NCBI RefSeq assembly: GCF_000826525.2 | Contig: NZ_LN651327.1 | Location: forward strand, 1 to 64,000 | DNA from: Mobilicoccus massiliensis | GTDB taxonomy: Bacteria; Actinomycetota; Actinomycetes; Actinomycetales; Dermatophilaceae | Direction: 5' to 3' | Length of the DNA: 64,000 bases | Shown: piece after piece, positions 34,255 to 42,275 of the stretch | Numbering within the stretch: the stretch's first letter is position 1 | Layout: the number at the start of each line of letters is the position of its first letter | The notes under the pieces: model-generated | What the model was told of the DNA's origin: nothing | Database searches by the model: none | Seen by the model: the letters and a program-made list of their open reading frames with translations, nothing else | Made by a program: the position numbers and the translations under genes

Positions 34255-35628
34255 ATGAGCACGCCCACGGCGGAGACCGTCTTCACGTTTGCTCTGCGCG
34301 CCGGAGATCTCATGGTGCGCAACGGCTCTCCGAGCGCCAACGTCACCAGCGTCCTGCTCGCGATCACCCGGGCGATGGGCTACCCGGGCGCCACCGCGAC
34401 CGTGACGATGGGGGAGCTCGGCCTCAGCCTCACCCGGCCCGACTCCGTTCCGATCACACAGGTGCACAGCGTCGGGGCCGCCACCTTCAACCTCGAGGCG
34501 GTCACGCAGACCGAGCAGGTCGTCAAGGCCGTCATCATGCGAGACCTGCCCATCGAGGACGGTCTGGCGAGTCTCGAGGCCATCGGGAGCACACGACTCG
34601 GCCACACCCCACCCATCGAACTCGCGGGCTGGGGACTGATGAGCGCGGGCTTCGCCTGGCTTCTCGGTGGCCACCTCACCGCGTGCGTGCTGGCCTCGAT
34701 CACGTCGGTCGTCATCGAGCTCCTCGCCGCCCGGCTCGCCCGCGCCGAACTGCCCGGGTTCTTCAGTCACGTCCTCGCCGGCGCGGCCGCGGTGGCGGCG
34801 GCCGTCGTCACCCAACTCCTGTCGCCCGGTCAGATGCCGGGCCTCGTCATCACCGCCGCCCTCGTCAGCAGGTTGGCGGGTGCCGCCACCTTCGGCGCCG
34901 CTCAGGACCTGCTCACCGGCTGGTACATCACCGCCGCGGGTCGGATTCTCGAGCTCGCGCTCAACACCGCCGGGCAGGTCGTCGGCGTGATCCTCATGGC
35001 CAACCTCGCCAACCGGCTCGACGTCGGACTCAACATCGAGAGGCTGCCCGACGGTTCTCCCGGCCTGGTGCACGCCACCACCGCCGCCGTCGTCATCTCG
35101 GTCGGGTTCTGCATCGCCAGTCAGTTGCGGTGGCGCCGCATCCCCGCCGTGATCGTCCTCACCTCGATCGTCTACCCCATCTATCAGGGCGCTCAGATCG
35201 CCGACTTCAGCCGCCTCGTCGCCGCCGCGGCCGCCGCCACCACGCTCGGTGCGATCACGGTGCTCGTCGCCCCCTTCACCCGGATCCCGTCCGCGGGCGC
35301 ACTCGGTGTCGTGCTCGCGCCGCTGCTGCCGGGGATGCTCGTCTACATCGGGTTCGTCTCGATCGCCCTGGATCGCGACGGCGCCTCCGACTCGTTCCTA
35401 CAGGCCGCGGGCGTGGCCCTGTCCACCGGCGCGGGAGCCGTGCTCGGCCAGTACCTCGCCGCGCAGATCCTCGCGCATCTGCGCACTCCGGAGATCCGTG
35501 GTCGCCGTCTTGCCGGCCCCGACGTCGACGACGCCGTGATGACCGCCCGCTGGCTCAGCGCCCCCACCTTTCGGCGGCCCTACGTCACCGACGCACTGGT
35601 CACCGAGACGGCGGCCGAGGAGACCTGA
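34255..35628 (+). CDS. Threonine/serine exporter family protein (ThrE-like)
   Basis: A 457-residue membrane protein combining the two ThrE domains. The N-terminal soluble domain (about 1-125) has the conserved FALRAGDLMVRNGSPSANVT and GELGLSLTRPDSVP stretches. About ten membrane helices follow, ending near residue 410. ThrE of Corynebacterium exports threonine and serine with proton motive force. ATG 34255 has GAGGGA seven bases upstream; ATG 34240 is an alternative. The C-terminal 45 residues are polar. Confidence 0.87.
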   Translation: MSTPTAETVFTFALRAGDLMVRNGSPSANVTSVLLAITRAMGYPGATATVTMGELGLSLTRPDSVPITQVHSVGAATFNLEAVTQTEQVVKAVIMRDLPIEDGLASLEAIGSTRLGHTPPIELAGWGLMSAGFAWLLGGHLTACVLASITSVVIELLAARLARAELPGFFSHVLAGAAAVAAAVVTQLLSPGQMPGLVITAALVSRLAGAATFGAAQDLLTGWYITAAGRILELALNTAGQVVGVILMANLANRLDVGLNIERLPDGSPGLVHATTAAVVISVGFCIASQLRWRRIPAVIVLTSIVYPIYQGAQIADFSRLVAAAAAATTLGAITVLVAPFTRIPSAGALGVVLAPLLPGMLVYIGFVSIALDRDGASDSFLQAAGVALSTGAGAVLGQYLAAQILAHLRTPEIRGRRLAGPDVDDAVMTARWLSAPTFRRPYVTDALVTETAAEET

Positions 35629-36072
35629 CGGGTGGATCCCGGCCCCCCGCACGCACCCTCGCGGTGTGTGGTTCTGCGAGCGCCCTCTGCTCCCGGCCTT
35701 GCCTCCGTCGACGCCGCGCAGCTCGTCGCTGAGGTCGGCGAGCTACTTGCCACCCCGACCAGGTCGACATAGCGTCCGCGCCGCATGCGGCGCGTGAGGT
35801 CGTCCGCGATGTCGCGCAACAAAGACCGGTCACTCCGAAGGCCGTGTGCGGGCGCAGCCCTGTGACCAGCGGCGATGCGGGACGGGGTCGGCGGCATCGA
35901 CGCGGTGACCGGTCTTTGTTGCGCGAACTTTCCCACGCCCTCGCGCGCGACCGCTTCCACAGCGCCGAGACAGCCGTAGTTTCCGGGCGTGGACGGGCCG
36001 GAACGCCGAGTTTGCCGGGTATGTCGGAGTAGCGGGGGAGACCGGCGGGCTCATGCCGAGCTCCGGATCGCG
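35629..36072. other. 444-base gap between convergent genes with decayed sequence
   Basis: No intact gene. It holds an 18-bp palindrome CGCGCCGCATGCGGCGCG (35777-35794) and a 22-bp inverted repeat (35812-35926). Fragments such as LLRDIADDLTRRMRRGRYVD on the minus strand, followed in another frame by LADLSDELRGVDGGKAG, look like remains of a frameshifted gene. Confidence 0.5.
35812..35926. repeat. 22-bp perfect inverted repeat, 71-bp spacer
   Basis: 35812-35833 is the exact reverse complement of 35905-35926 (arm begins GTGACCGGTCTTTGTTGC when read outward). Reading outward, both arms translate as DRSLLR followed by Asp or Glu. It may be the ends of a miniature element, an invertible segment, or two decayed divergent copies of one gene. 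No target duplication is seen. Confidence 0.85.
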
Positions 36073-36711
36073 TCAGTCGTCGTCGATCTCCTCGTCGGCG
36101 AGGGCCTTGGCAGCGAGGCGTTCCTCCGTCGCGACCTCCCAGACCTCCTTCGCGGCGGTGGCGTTGAGGACGAGGATGACGATGCCGAGGACGATGTCGG
36201 GCCAGCCACTGGCGGTCCAGGCGGTGACGAACGCCATCGCGATGATCGTGAGGTTGACGAGTACGTCGTTGCGGGCAGAGAGGAACGCGGCGGCGGTGAG
36301 CGAGCCGCCGTGGGCGCGAATGCGTGAGAGCACGAGTGCGCAGATCGCGTTGACGAGCATGGCTCCGCCCGCCGTGACGACGAGGGAGAGGACGTCGGGG
36401 GGCTCGGGGTTCTGCGCACGCACGAACGCCATCCACGCCGCGGCGACCGAGGGCACGAGGATGATCGCCGCCATGACCCGGCCGGCGAGGGCGCGGCGCG
36501 CGAGCGGCCAGCCCAGCGCCACGAAGATCAGCAGGTTGACGGCGGTGTCCTCGAGAAAGTCGACGGAGTCGGCGAACAGCGCCACCGAGCCGATCGCAAG
36601 TGCGACGACGACCTGCACCCAGAAGTAGCCGAAGTTGAGCCCCGCCGCGATCGCCACCGCCCGTCGGACGGCGCGGGGTTCGAAGATCGGGTTGTCGTCG
36701 GGGTCGGTCAT
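36073..36711 (-). CDS. Cation diffusion facilitator-type transporter
   Basis: A 212-residue membrane protein with five to six helices, similar to the CDF/ZntB-like cation transporters: LNFGYFWVQVVVALAIGSVA then LFADSVDFLEDTAVNLLIFV, where the Asp/Glu-rich helix resembles the metal site of CDF proteins (normally HxxxD). It lacks the usual C-terminal cytoplasmic metallochaperone-like domain. Possible starts are ATG 36711 or ATG 36714, both after GGATCTCC. It probably exports a divalent metal ion; which one is unknown. Confidence 0.78.
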   Translation of the reverse strand: MTDPDDNPIFEPRAVRRAVAIAAGLNFGYFWVQVVVALAIGSVALFADSVDFLEDTAVNLLIFVALGWPLARRALAGRVMAAIILVPSVAAAWMAFVRAQNPEPPDVLSLVVTAGGAMLVNAICALVLSRIRAHGGSLTAAAFLSARNDVLVNLTIIAMAFVTAWTASGWPDIVLGIVILVLNATAAKEVWEVATEERLAAKALADEEIDDD

Positions 36712-36796
36712 CATGGAGATCCGTTCATGAGGCAGTCCGTCGTGCACACGTGAGCATTGCCGTGCGCACGCCGGCGGCGACGAGGAGGCGCGGCAG

Positions 36797-37183
36797 ATGA
36801 ACACCGAGGATCCGACGGCCGGTCACGTGGAGCAGGGCGCCGATGCCGGGGGCGAGGAAGGTGTCGCCACGTTCGTCGACGACCTCTTCACCGCCGCGCA
36901 CTCGCGCGGAGGCAGGCCAGGGGCGCGGGCGGTGCTCGACACGGGTGACGCGAAGGTCGTCACCTTCGACTTCGCCGCCGGTGACGTCCTCCCGGAGCAT
37001 GCGGCGCGCCACCCCGTGATCATCCAGGTGCTGCGCGGCTCGGTGGAGTTCACCGTGCAGAACCGAGCACTCGTCCTCGAACCGGGCCGGCTCGTCCACC
37101 TCACCCCGATGCTGCGGCACGCCGTGCGGGCGACCGAGCCGGCGACGCTCACCGTGACGATGCTCCTGCCGCCCCGCGCGTAG
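36797..37183 (+). CDS. Cupin-domain protein
   Basis: A 128-residue single-domain cupin. The conserved strands are VVTFDFAAGDVLPEHAARHP (motif 1, with a His), then VIIQVLRGSVEFTVQNRALV and LEPGRLVHLTPMLRHAVRAT (motif 2, with His). Such small cupins bind a metal and a small ligand, and often act as sensors or isomerases. ATG 36797 follows GAGGAGG. It starts 86 bases from the divergent CDF gene. Function unknown. Confidence 0.78.
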   Translation: MNTEDPTAGHVEQGADAGGEEGVATFVDDLFTAAHSRGGRPGARAVLDTGDAKVVTFDFAAGDVLPEHAARHPVIIQVLRGSVEFTVQNRALVLEPGRLVHLTPMLRHAVRATEPATLTVTMLLPPRA

Positions 37184-37322
37184 GGGCGCGGCGCGCTCCG
37201 CGTGAACCCCGAACCGCGGTCGGGCGTTCCCCGCCGAATCCGACGACCCGGCCCCTGCCCAACGCACCCGTGGAGCGCGTACTGTGATCTGAATCTCACG
37301 ACGTCGCTCAGGATGGTGGAAC

Positions 37323-38018
37323 ATGTCGGCATCGATGGGGGCTCAGGCCCGGCCAGACCAGCGCATCGTCGCCCGTGACGAGCGGGAGTTGCTCGACGCC
37401 GTTCGTGAGGTCGACGCCTCCGGTGCGCCGTTGCGCGTCGTCGACGCCGTCGACTCCCCGGAGGTCGCCGACTTCGAGGGCTGCGTGGTGCAGGTGGCCA
37501 CCCACGGCATCACGGTCGACGAGAGTGGTTGTGACGACGACGATCTCGCGTTCTGCGGTGGGGTGCTCGTCACGGTCGCGGCCGGCGAGGAGTGGGATTC
37601 GTTCGTCGCCACGGCGGTCGAGCGCGGATGGGTCGGGATCGAGCGGCTGGCGGGCTTCGCCGGCACGGTCGGCGCGGCCACCGTCGCGAACCTGCACGGG
37701 TTCGGGCAGAGCGTCGGCGACACCGTCGCCGCCGTGCGCACGTGGGATCGGGTGCGCGGCACCGCCCGCAGGCTCGCGATGATCGACTGCGACTTCGGTG
37801 AGGACGGCTCCCGGTTCCTGCGCCAGCGCATGCCCGACGGTTCCGGCCGGTACGTGGTGCTCGACGTCTCGTTCCTGCTGCGGCAGGGCGACCTCACCGA
37901 CCCCGTCACCGACCCGGAGCTCGCACGTCTCGCCGGCATCGAGGTCGGCGAACGCATGTCGTTGACCGCCGCGTCCGACCTCGCTCGAGAGCACCGGTCG
38001 AACTCCTCCGCCGCTTGA
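37323..38018 (+). CDS. MurB-like FAD-binding protein, short form
   Basis: A 231-residue protein matching the FAD-binding core of UDP-N-acetylenolpyruvoylglucosamine reductase: VTVAAGEEWDSFVATAVERG then WVGIERLAGFAGTVGAATVA, and VRTWDRVRGTARRLAMIDCD. Normal MurB is about 340-350 residues. The C-terminal substrate domain, with the catalytic Ser and Glu, is missing, and the N-terminal NTxxxGG region is altered. ATG 37323 follows GGATGG. It is likely a non-MurB paralogue or a degenerate copy, not the essential enzyme. Confidence 0.72.
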   Translation: MSASMGAQARPDQRIVARDERELLDAVREVDASGAPLRVVDAVDSPEVADFEGCVVQVATHGITVDESGCDDDDLAFCGGVLVTVAAGEEWDSFVATAVERGWVGIERLAGFAGTVGAATVANLHGFGQSVGDTVAAVRTWDRVRGTARRLAMIDCDFGEDGSRFLRQRMPDGSGRYVVLDVSFLLRQGDLTDPVTDPELARLAGIEVGERMSLTAASDLAREHRSNSSAA

Positions 38019-38065
38019 CCCGCGCGGCTCCGTCCGCACGACGTGGCTCGGCGGTCGAAACCGCC

Positions 38066-39892
38066 TCAGGCCGCTCGGGCCAGGGCGGCGTAGCGGCCGC
38101 GGTTGTCGAGCAACTCTGCGGGAGCACCGTATTCGACGACCAGGCCGTGGTCGAGGACCGCGATCTCGTCGGCACCGGCCACCGTGGAGAGCCGGTGGGC
38201 GACGGTGATGGTGGTGCGACCGTGGCTGAGGCGGTCGAGGGCCTCCTGCAGCGCGTGTTCGGTCTGGGTGTCGAGGGCCGAGGTCGCCTCGTCGAGCACG
38301 AGCACCCGCGGGTCGCGCAGCACCGTGCGGGCGACCGCGAGGCGCTGCTGCTCACCACCGGAGAAGCGATGGCCGCGGGCACCGACGACGGTGTCGAGTC
38401 CGTCCGGCAGGCCGGCGACGTGGTCGGCGATCTGGGCCGTGGCGAGGGCTGCCCAGAGTTCGGCGTGGGTGGCCTGCGGGCGTGCGAGCAGGAGATTGTC
38501 GCGGATCGAGGCGTGCACGAGGTAGGTCTCCTGGGAGACCACGCCGACGATCGAGGCGAGGTCGGTGGGTGCGATGTCGCGCACGTCGATGCCGTCGATC
38601 GTCACCCGGCCGCGACTCGGGTCGGCCAGGCGGGAGACCAGTGAGGCGAGCGTGGACTTGCCCGAGCCCGTGGGGCCGACGAGCGCGAGCGAACCGCCCG
38701 CGGGGACCGCGAGGTTCACGCCCGAGAGGGCGTCGGTCTCGCTGCCCTCGTACCGGAACGAGACGTCCTCGAACGCCACGTCACCGCGAATGCGGGCGGG
38801 ATCGAGACGCACCGGATGCTGCGGCGCGGGGACGTCCGGGACGAGGTCGAGATACTCGAACACGCGCGAGAACAGGGCCATCGACGAGACGACCTGGGCG
38901 CCGACGTTGAGCAGCCCGAGCAGCGGCCGGAACAGGGTGGCCTGCAGGGTCGTGAAGGCGATGAGGGTGCCGATGGTCATTCCGCCGGACGTGGCGGGCA
39001 ACCCGGCCACGAGGTAGATGAGCGCCGGGATCGTCGCGACGATGATCTGCATCGTGGCCATGCGCCAGCGACCGGCGAGGCTCGAGCGCATCTCGAGGTC
39101 GATGAGCCGCTGCGACGTCGCGGTGAACCGATCGGCGGTGCGGCCCGACGTGCCGAGCGTCTTGGTCAGGCGCACGCCGCTGACCGAGAGCCCCTCCTCG
39201 ATCTGCGTGGCGAGATCTGCGAGAGCGGCCTGTTGTTCGGCGGTGATCCGTCGGCGAAGCAGAGCGACGCGACGGGTCAGCCAGATCGCGGGTGGCATGA
39301 CGAGCAGCGACAACAGGGAGAGACGCCACGACAGCGCGACCATCGCGACGGCGGTGGCGACCGTGGTCGTGAGGTTGGTCGCGATCGAGGTCGCGGTGGT
39401 CGTGACGACGCCCTGCATCCCGTTGATGTCGTTGGTGATGCGCGACTGCACCTCACCGGTGCGGGTGCGCGTGAAGAACGCGAGCGATTGACGCTGCAGG
39501 TGGGCGAACACCGCCGTGCGAAGGTCGTGCATGACGTGTTGGCCGATGCTGCTCGAGATCCACGTCTGCAGCACACCGAACAACGACGTCACCACGGCGA
39601 CGGCGATCATCGCGACGACGACGAGGACGAGCAGACGCACGTCCTGGCGCGGGATGGCCGAGTCGACGACCTCGCGCACGAGGAACGGCTGGGCCAGGGA
39701 GATGAGGGACGTCGCGACGATGAGCGTGACGACGACGCCGAGCCGAAGACGGTAGGGCGCGAAGAGACGCGCGAGACGGCGTAGGGGCACGGGGGCGGCG
39801 GCGAGTTGGGCGCGGTCGCGCGGATCGATCCGCTGGGCTCGTCCGCCTCCGGTGCCGCGCGTCCCGGTGGGTGCGGGGGTGGTGACTGTCAT
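38066..39892 (-). CDS. ABC exporter, fused permease and ATPase
   Basis: A 608-residue half-transporter of the multidrug/lipid exporter type. Six membrane helices lie in the first ~340 residues (LVLVVVAMIAVAVVTSLFGV, LLSLLVMPPAIWLTRR). The ATPase shows Walker A GPTGSGKST (about residue 400), the signature FSGGEQQRLAVAR (about 510), Walker B RVLVLDEATSALD and the H-loop VAHRL. AAGGGG precedes ATG 39892. The divergent MarR gene and the operator between them suggest an inducible drug or metabolite exporter acting as a homodimer. Confidence 0.93.
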   Translation of the reverse strand: MTVTTPAPTGTRGTGGGRAQRIDPRDRAQLAAAPVPLRRLARLFAPYRLRLGVVVTLIVATSLISLAQPFLVREVVDSAIPRQDVRLLVLVVVAMIAVAVVTSLFGVLQTWISSSIGQHVMHDLRTAVFAHLQRQSLAFFTRTRTGEVQSRITNDINGMQGVVTTTATSIATNLTTTVATAVAMVALSWRLSLLSLLVMPPAIWLTRRVALLRRRITAEQQAALADLATQIEEGLSVSGVRLTKTLGTSGRTADRFTATSQRLIDLEMRSSLAGRWRMATMQIIVATIPALIYLVAGLPATSGGMTIGTLIAFTTLQATLFRPLLGLLNVGAQVVSSMALFSRVFEYLDLVPDVPAPQHPVRLDPARIRGDVAFEDVSFRYEGSETDALSGVNLAVPAGGSLALVGPTGSGKSTLASLVSRLADPSRGRVTIDGIDVRDIAPTDLASIVGVVSQETYLVHASIRDNLLLARPQATHAELWAALATAQIADHVAGLPDGLDTVVGARGHRFSGGEQQRLAVARTVLRDPRVLVLDEATSALDTQTEHALQEALDRLSHGRTTITVAHRLSTVAGADEIAVLDHGLVVEYGAPAELLDNRGRYAALARAA

Positions 39893-39919
39893 GCGCAGCA
39901 CCCCTTCCTGGTTGATGTG

Positions 39920-39941
39920 GTTACCTCACAATGAGGTGAAC
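39920..39941. promoter_or_regulatory. MarR operator between exporter and regulator
   Basis: GTTACCTCA-CAA-TGAGGTGAAC: CCTCA/TGAGG arms with flanking GTT/AAC, centred in the 75-base divergent gap. Both promoters must overlap it. Confidence 0.65.
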
Positions 39942-39967
39942 ACCAGGAGAGCCGGTACTGTTCCCTC

Positions 39968-40411
39968 ATGCCCCCGACACCGCTCAGCCCCGGTCAAACC
40001 CCCGAGGGGGCCGCGCTCGCCGATCGCGTACTGGCCGTGAGCCGGCGGCTGCGCCGCGGTTGGCTCGCCGCGCTCGAGCCGTGGGGCATCACGCCCCACC
40101 ATGCGCGGGCGCTGCGGATCATCGTGCGGGAGAACGGAGTCCGCATCGGCGCGCTCGCCGACATCCTGCACGTGGCCCCGCGCTCGGCCACCGATGTCGT
40201 CGACGCGCTCGAGGCCGACGGGCGGGTGCGTCGTGAGCCCGACCCGGGTGACCGCCGCGCGACGATCGTCGTCGCCACCGAGGCCGGGCACGAGCTCGCG
40301 GCCGTCGCCGAGCGGGCGCGTGCCGATCATGCGAGCGAGGTGTTCGGCGCGCTGAGCGACCCTGACCGCGCCGAACTCGGTCGGCTTCTCGACCTGCTGC
40401 TGGAGTCCTGA
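39968..40411 (+). CDS. MarR-family regulator
   Basis: A 147-residue winged-helix repressor. DNA-binding part VRIGALADILHVAPRSATDV then VDALEADGRVRREPDPGDRR, with flanking dimerisation helices. Spacing and orientation relative to the ABC exporter (38066-39892) and the palindrome at 39920-39941 match the classic arrangement in which a MarR protein represses its own gene and a divergent efflux pump. Confidence 0.9.
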   Translation: MPPTPLSPGQTPEGAALADRVLAVSRRLRRGWLAALEPWGITPHHARALRIIVRENGVRIGALADILHVAPRSATDVVDALEADGRVRREPDPGDRRATIVVATEAGHELAAVAERARADHASEVFGALSDPDRAELGRLLDLLLES

Positions 40412-40445
40412 ACGCGACACCGAGCGGGCGGTGCCCCCTCGGGCC

Positions 40446-41840
40446 TCAGCGTCCGCCCGCAGCCTCGCCGGCCGTGTCGCCTCGGTCGTAGTGGACGCCG
40501 AGCCGGGCCTCCATCTCCTCCAGCGGCACGCCCTTGGTCTCGGGCATGACCTTGAGTACCCAGACGAGCTGGCCGACCATGAACACGAAGAAGATCGAGA
40601 ACGCGACACCGCCACCGAGGGCGCCGACGATCGGTGGGAACGCCCACGACGTCGCCGCCGCGAACACCCAGTGCGTGAGCGAGCCGAGGGACTGGCCGCG
40701 ACCGCGCAGCCGGTTGGGGAAGATCTCGGAGATGAACACCCAGATCACCGACCCCTGGCCGAAGGCGTGGGAGGCGATGAACGCCATGAGGCCGACGAGG
40801 ACGAGCGTCGCGGAGGTGCCGGTGAACCCGCGGCTCTCGTAGTAGAACATCACGGCCGCGAGGAACCCGAGGCTGAGCAGGTACCCGATCGAACCGACGA
40901 GCATGAGCCGGCGCCGGCCGAGCCGGTCGATGACGGTGAGGGCGGCCATCGTGGCGACGAGGTTCATCAGGCCCACGCCGACGCTCATGATGAACGCCGT
41001 GTTCGTCGTCGCGCCGGCCTGCTGCATCACCCGTGGGGCGTAGTAGAGGATCGCGTTGATGCCCGACATCTGGTTGAAGAACGCGATGGCGACCGCGAGC
41101 AGGATGACCCGACGGTGATCCCGGGTGAAGAACGGCACCTTGAGCGCCTGCTCGTCGGCGGCGATCGAGGAGCGGATCTCGTCGATCTGCGTGTCGGCCT
41201 CGGCCTCGGTGGTGCACAGCCTCAGCGAGGTGGCGCGGGCCTCCTCGCCGCGTCGTACCGACATGAGCCACCGCGGCGTCTCGGGCACGGTGAAGAGCAG
41301 CAGCAGGAACACGACCGCCGGCGCGGTCATGACGCCGAGCATCCAGCGCCACGCGTGCTCGCCGTCGATGAGACCGCGGATCACGGCGTTGGAGGCGTAC
41401 GCCACGAGGATGCCGAGGACGATGTTGAACTGCACGAGCCCGACGAGCCGGCCGCGGTGTGCGGGCGGTGCGACCTCCGCGGTGTAGATCGGGGCGACGA
41501 CCGAGGAGGCGCCGACGCCGATACCGCCGAGGAACCGGAAGAGCTGCAGCAGCCACACGTTGGGCGCCAGTGCCGAGCCGACGGCGCCGACGACGTAGAG
41601 GACGCCGATGATGACCAGCACCTTCTTGCGCCCCAGCGCGTCGGCCGGGCGCCCCGCGCTGAGCGCCCCGAGGATCGTGCCGAGCAAGGCGGTCGTGACG
41701 GTGAAGCCCAACATGCCGTCCGACAGGCCGAACTGTTGTTGGATCGCCTCCTCCGCGCCGGAGATGACGGCGGTGTCGAATCCGAAGATCAGACCACCGA
41801 GGGACGCGACGATCGCGCTGCGGACGACGAGGGCTTTCAT
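40446..41840 (-). CDS. Sugar-porter family MFS transporter
   Basis: A 464-residue, 12-helix sugar porter. Diagnostic motifs are ASLGGLIFGFDTAVISGAEE in helix 1, GRPADALGRKKVLVIIGVLY after helix 2, VPETPRWLMSVRRGEEA at the central loop, and PETKGVPLEEMEARLG at the C-terminus. It is related to the proton/pentose-hexose symporters (XylE, GalP); the exact sugar is unknown. It is divergent from the sulfur operon leader. Confidence 0.9.
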   Translation of the reverse strand: MKALVVRSAIVASLGGLIFGFDTAVISGAEEAIQQQFGLSDGMLGFTVTTALLGTILGALSAGRPADALGRKKVLVIIGVLYVVGAVGSALAPNVWLLQLFRFLGGIGVGASSVVAPIYTAEVAPPAHRGRLVGLVQFNIVLGILVAYASNAVIRGLIDGEHAWRWMLGVMTAPAVVFLLLLFTVPETPRWLMSVRRGEEARATSLRLCTTEAEADTQIDEIRSSIAADEQALKVPFFTRDHRRVILLAVAIAFFNQMSGINAILYYAPRVMQQAGATTNTAFIMSVGVGLMNLVATMAALTVIDRLGRRRLMLVGSIGYLLSLGFLAAVMFYYESRGFTGTSATLVLVGLMAFIASHAFGQGSVIWVFISEIFPNRLRGRGQSLGSLTHWVFAAATSWAFPPIVGALGGGVAFSIFFVFMVGQLVWVLKVMPETKGVPLEEMEARLGVHYDRGDTAGEAAGGR

Positions 41841-42023
41841 GGCGGCACGCTAGACCCGGGACGGCGTTCGTGGGGGGTCGAGCGACGCGCGAATCTCGGC
41901 TTGCGCAAAGCAGACTCGGGTCGGGACGGGTGGTGTACCCGTTCGCTCTGACGCGACGTGATCGTCGCCGGCGCCCGGCTCTCGGACCGCCACGACACAT
42001 AACTCCACCCCAGTACCTGCAAA

Positions 42024-42044
42024 ACATCTCGTTATTCGAGATGT
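42024..42044. promoter_or_regulatory. Operator palindrome upstream of the sulfur operon
   Basis: ACATCTCG-TTATT-CGAGATGT, 8-bp perfect arms. It lies 49 bases before the leader-peptide ATG and 184 bases before the divergent sugar-porter start, so it most likely controls the sulfur genes. No matching regulator gene is nearby. Confidence 0.55.
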
Positions 42045-42092
42045 CATGGCTCGAGGCGTGCATCGCGGAGGGTGCCATGCCATGGTCGAGGC

Positions 42093-42173
42093 ATGACAGG
42101 TCGATCCGCGCGTCTCGTGGCCCGCCGCCACGTCGATCTCATGCGCGTCGCGAGCGCATACGTCTGCCGCTGA
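42093..42173 (+). CDS. Leader peptide of the sulfur-assimilation operon
   Basis: A 26-codon ORF starting MTGRSARLVARRHVDLMRV and ending SAYVCR. The LVARRHVDLxRV core is the hallmark of the small putative leader peptides found before sulfur-metabolism genes in actinobacteria. It carries one Cys codon next to the end. In mycobacteria, Cys-containing upstream ORFs attenuate such operons according to cysteine supply; a similar role is inferred here. It lies 102 bases before the sulfite reductase gene on the same strand. Confidence 0.75.
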   Translation: MTGRSARLVARRHVDLMRVASAYVCR

Positions 42174-42275
42174 GCAGACGCGCCGACACCGACCTCATTC
42201 ACGTCCGGCGCCCCGGCTCCGCGGGCTCGACGACGCCTGCCCTCGCGCCGGCGGCGTCCCGACCCCGGGAGCACC

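Noticed and set aside
38482..39784. Plus-strand open frames opposite the ABC exporter
   Set aside because: They are low-complexity shadows of the minus-strand exporter gene, which has all ABC motifs.
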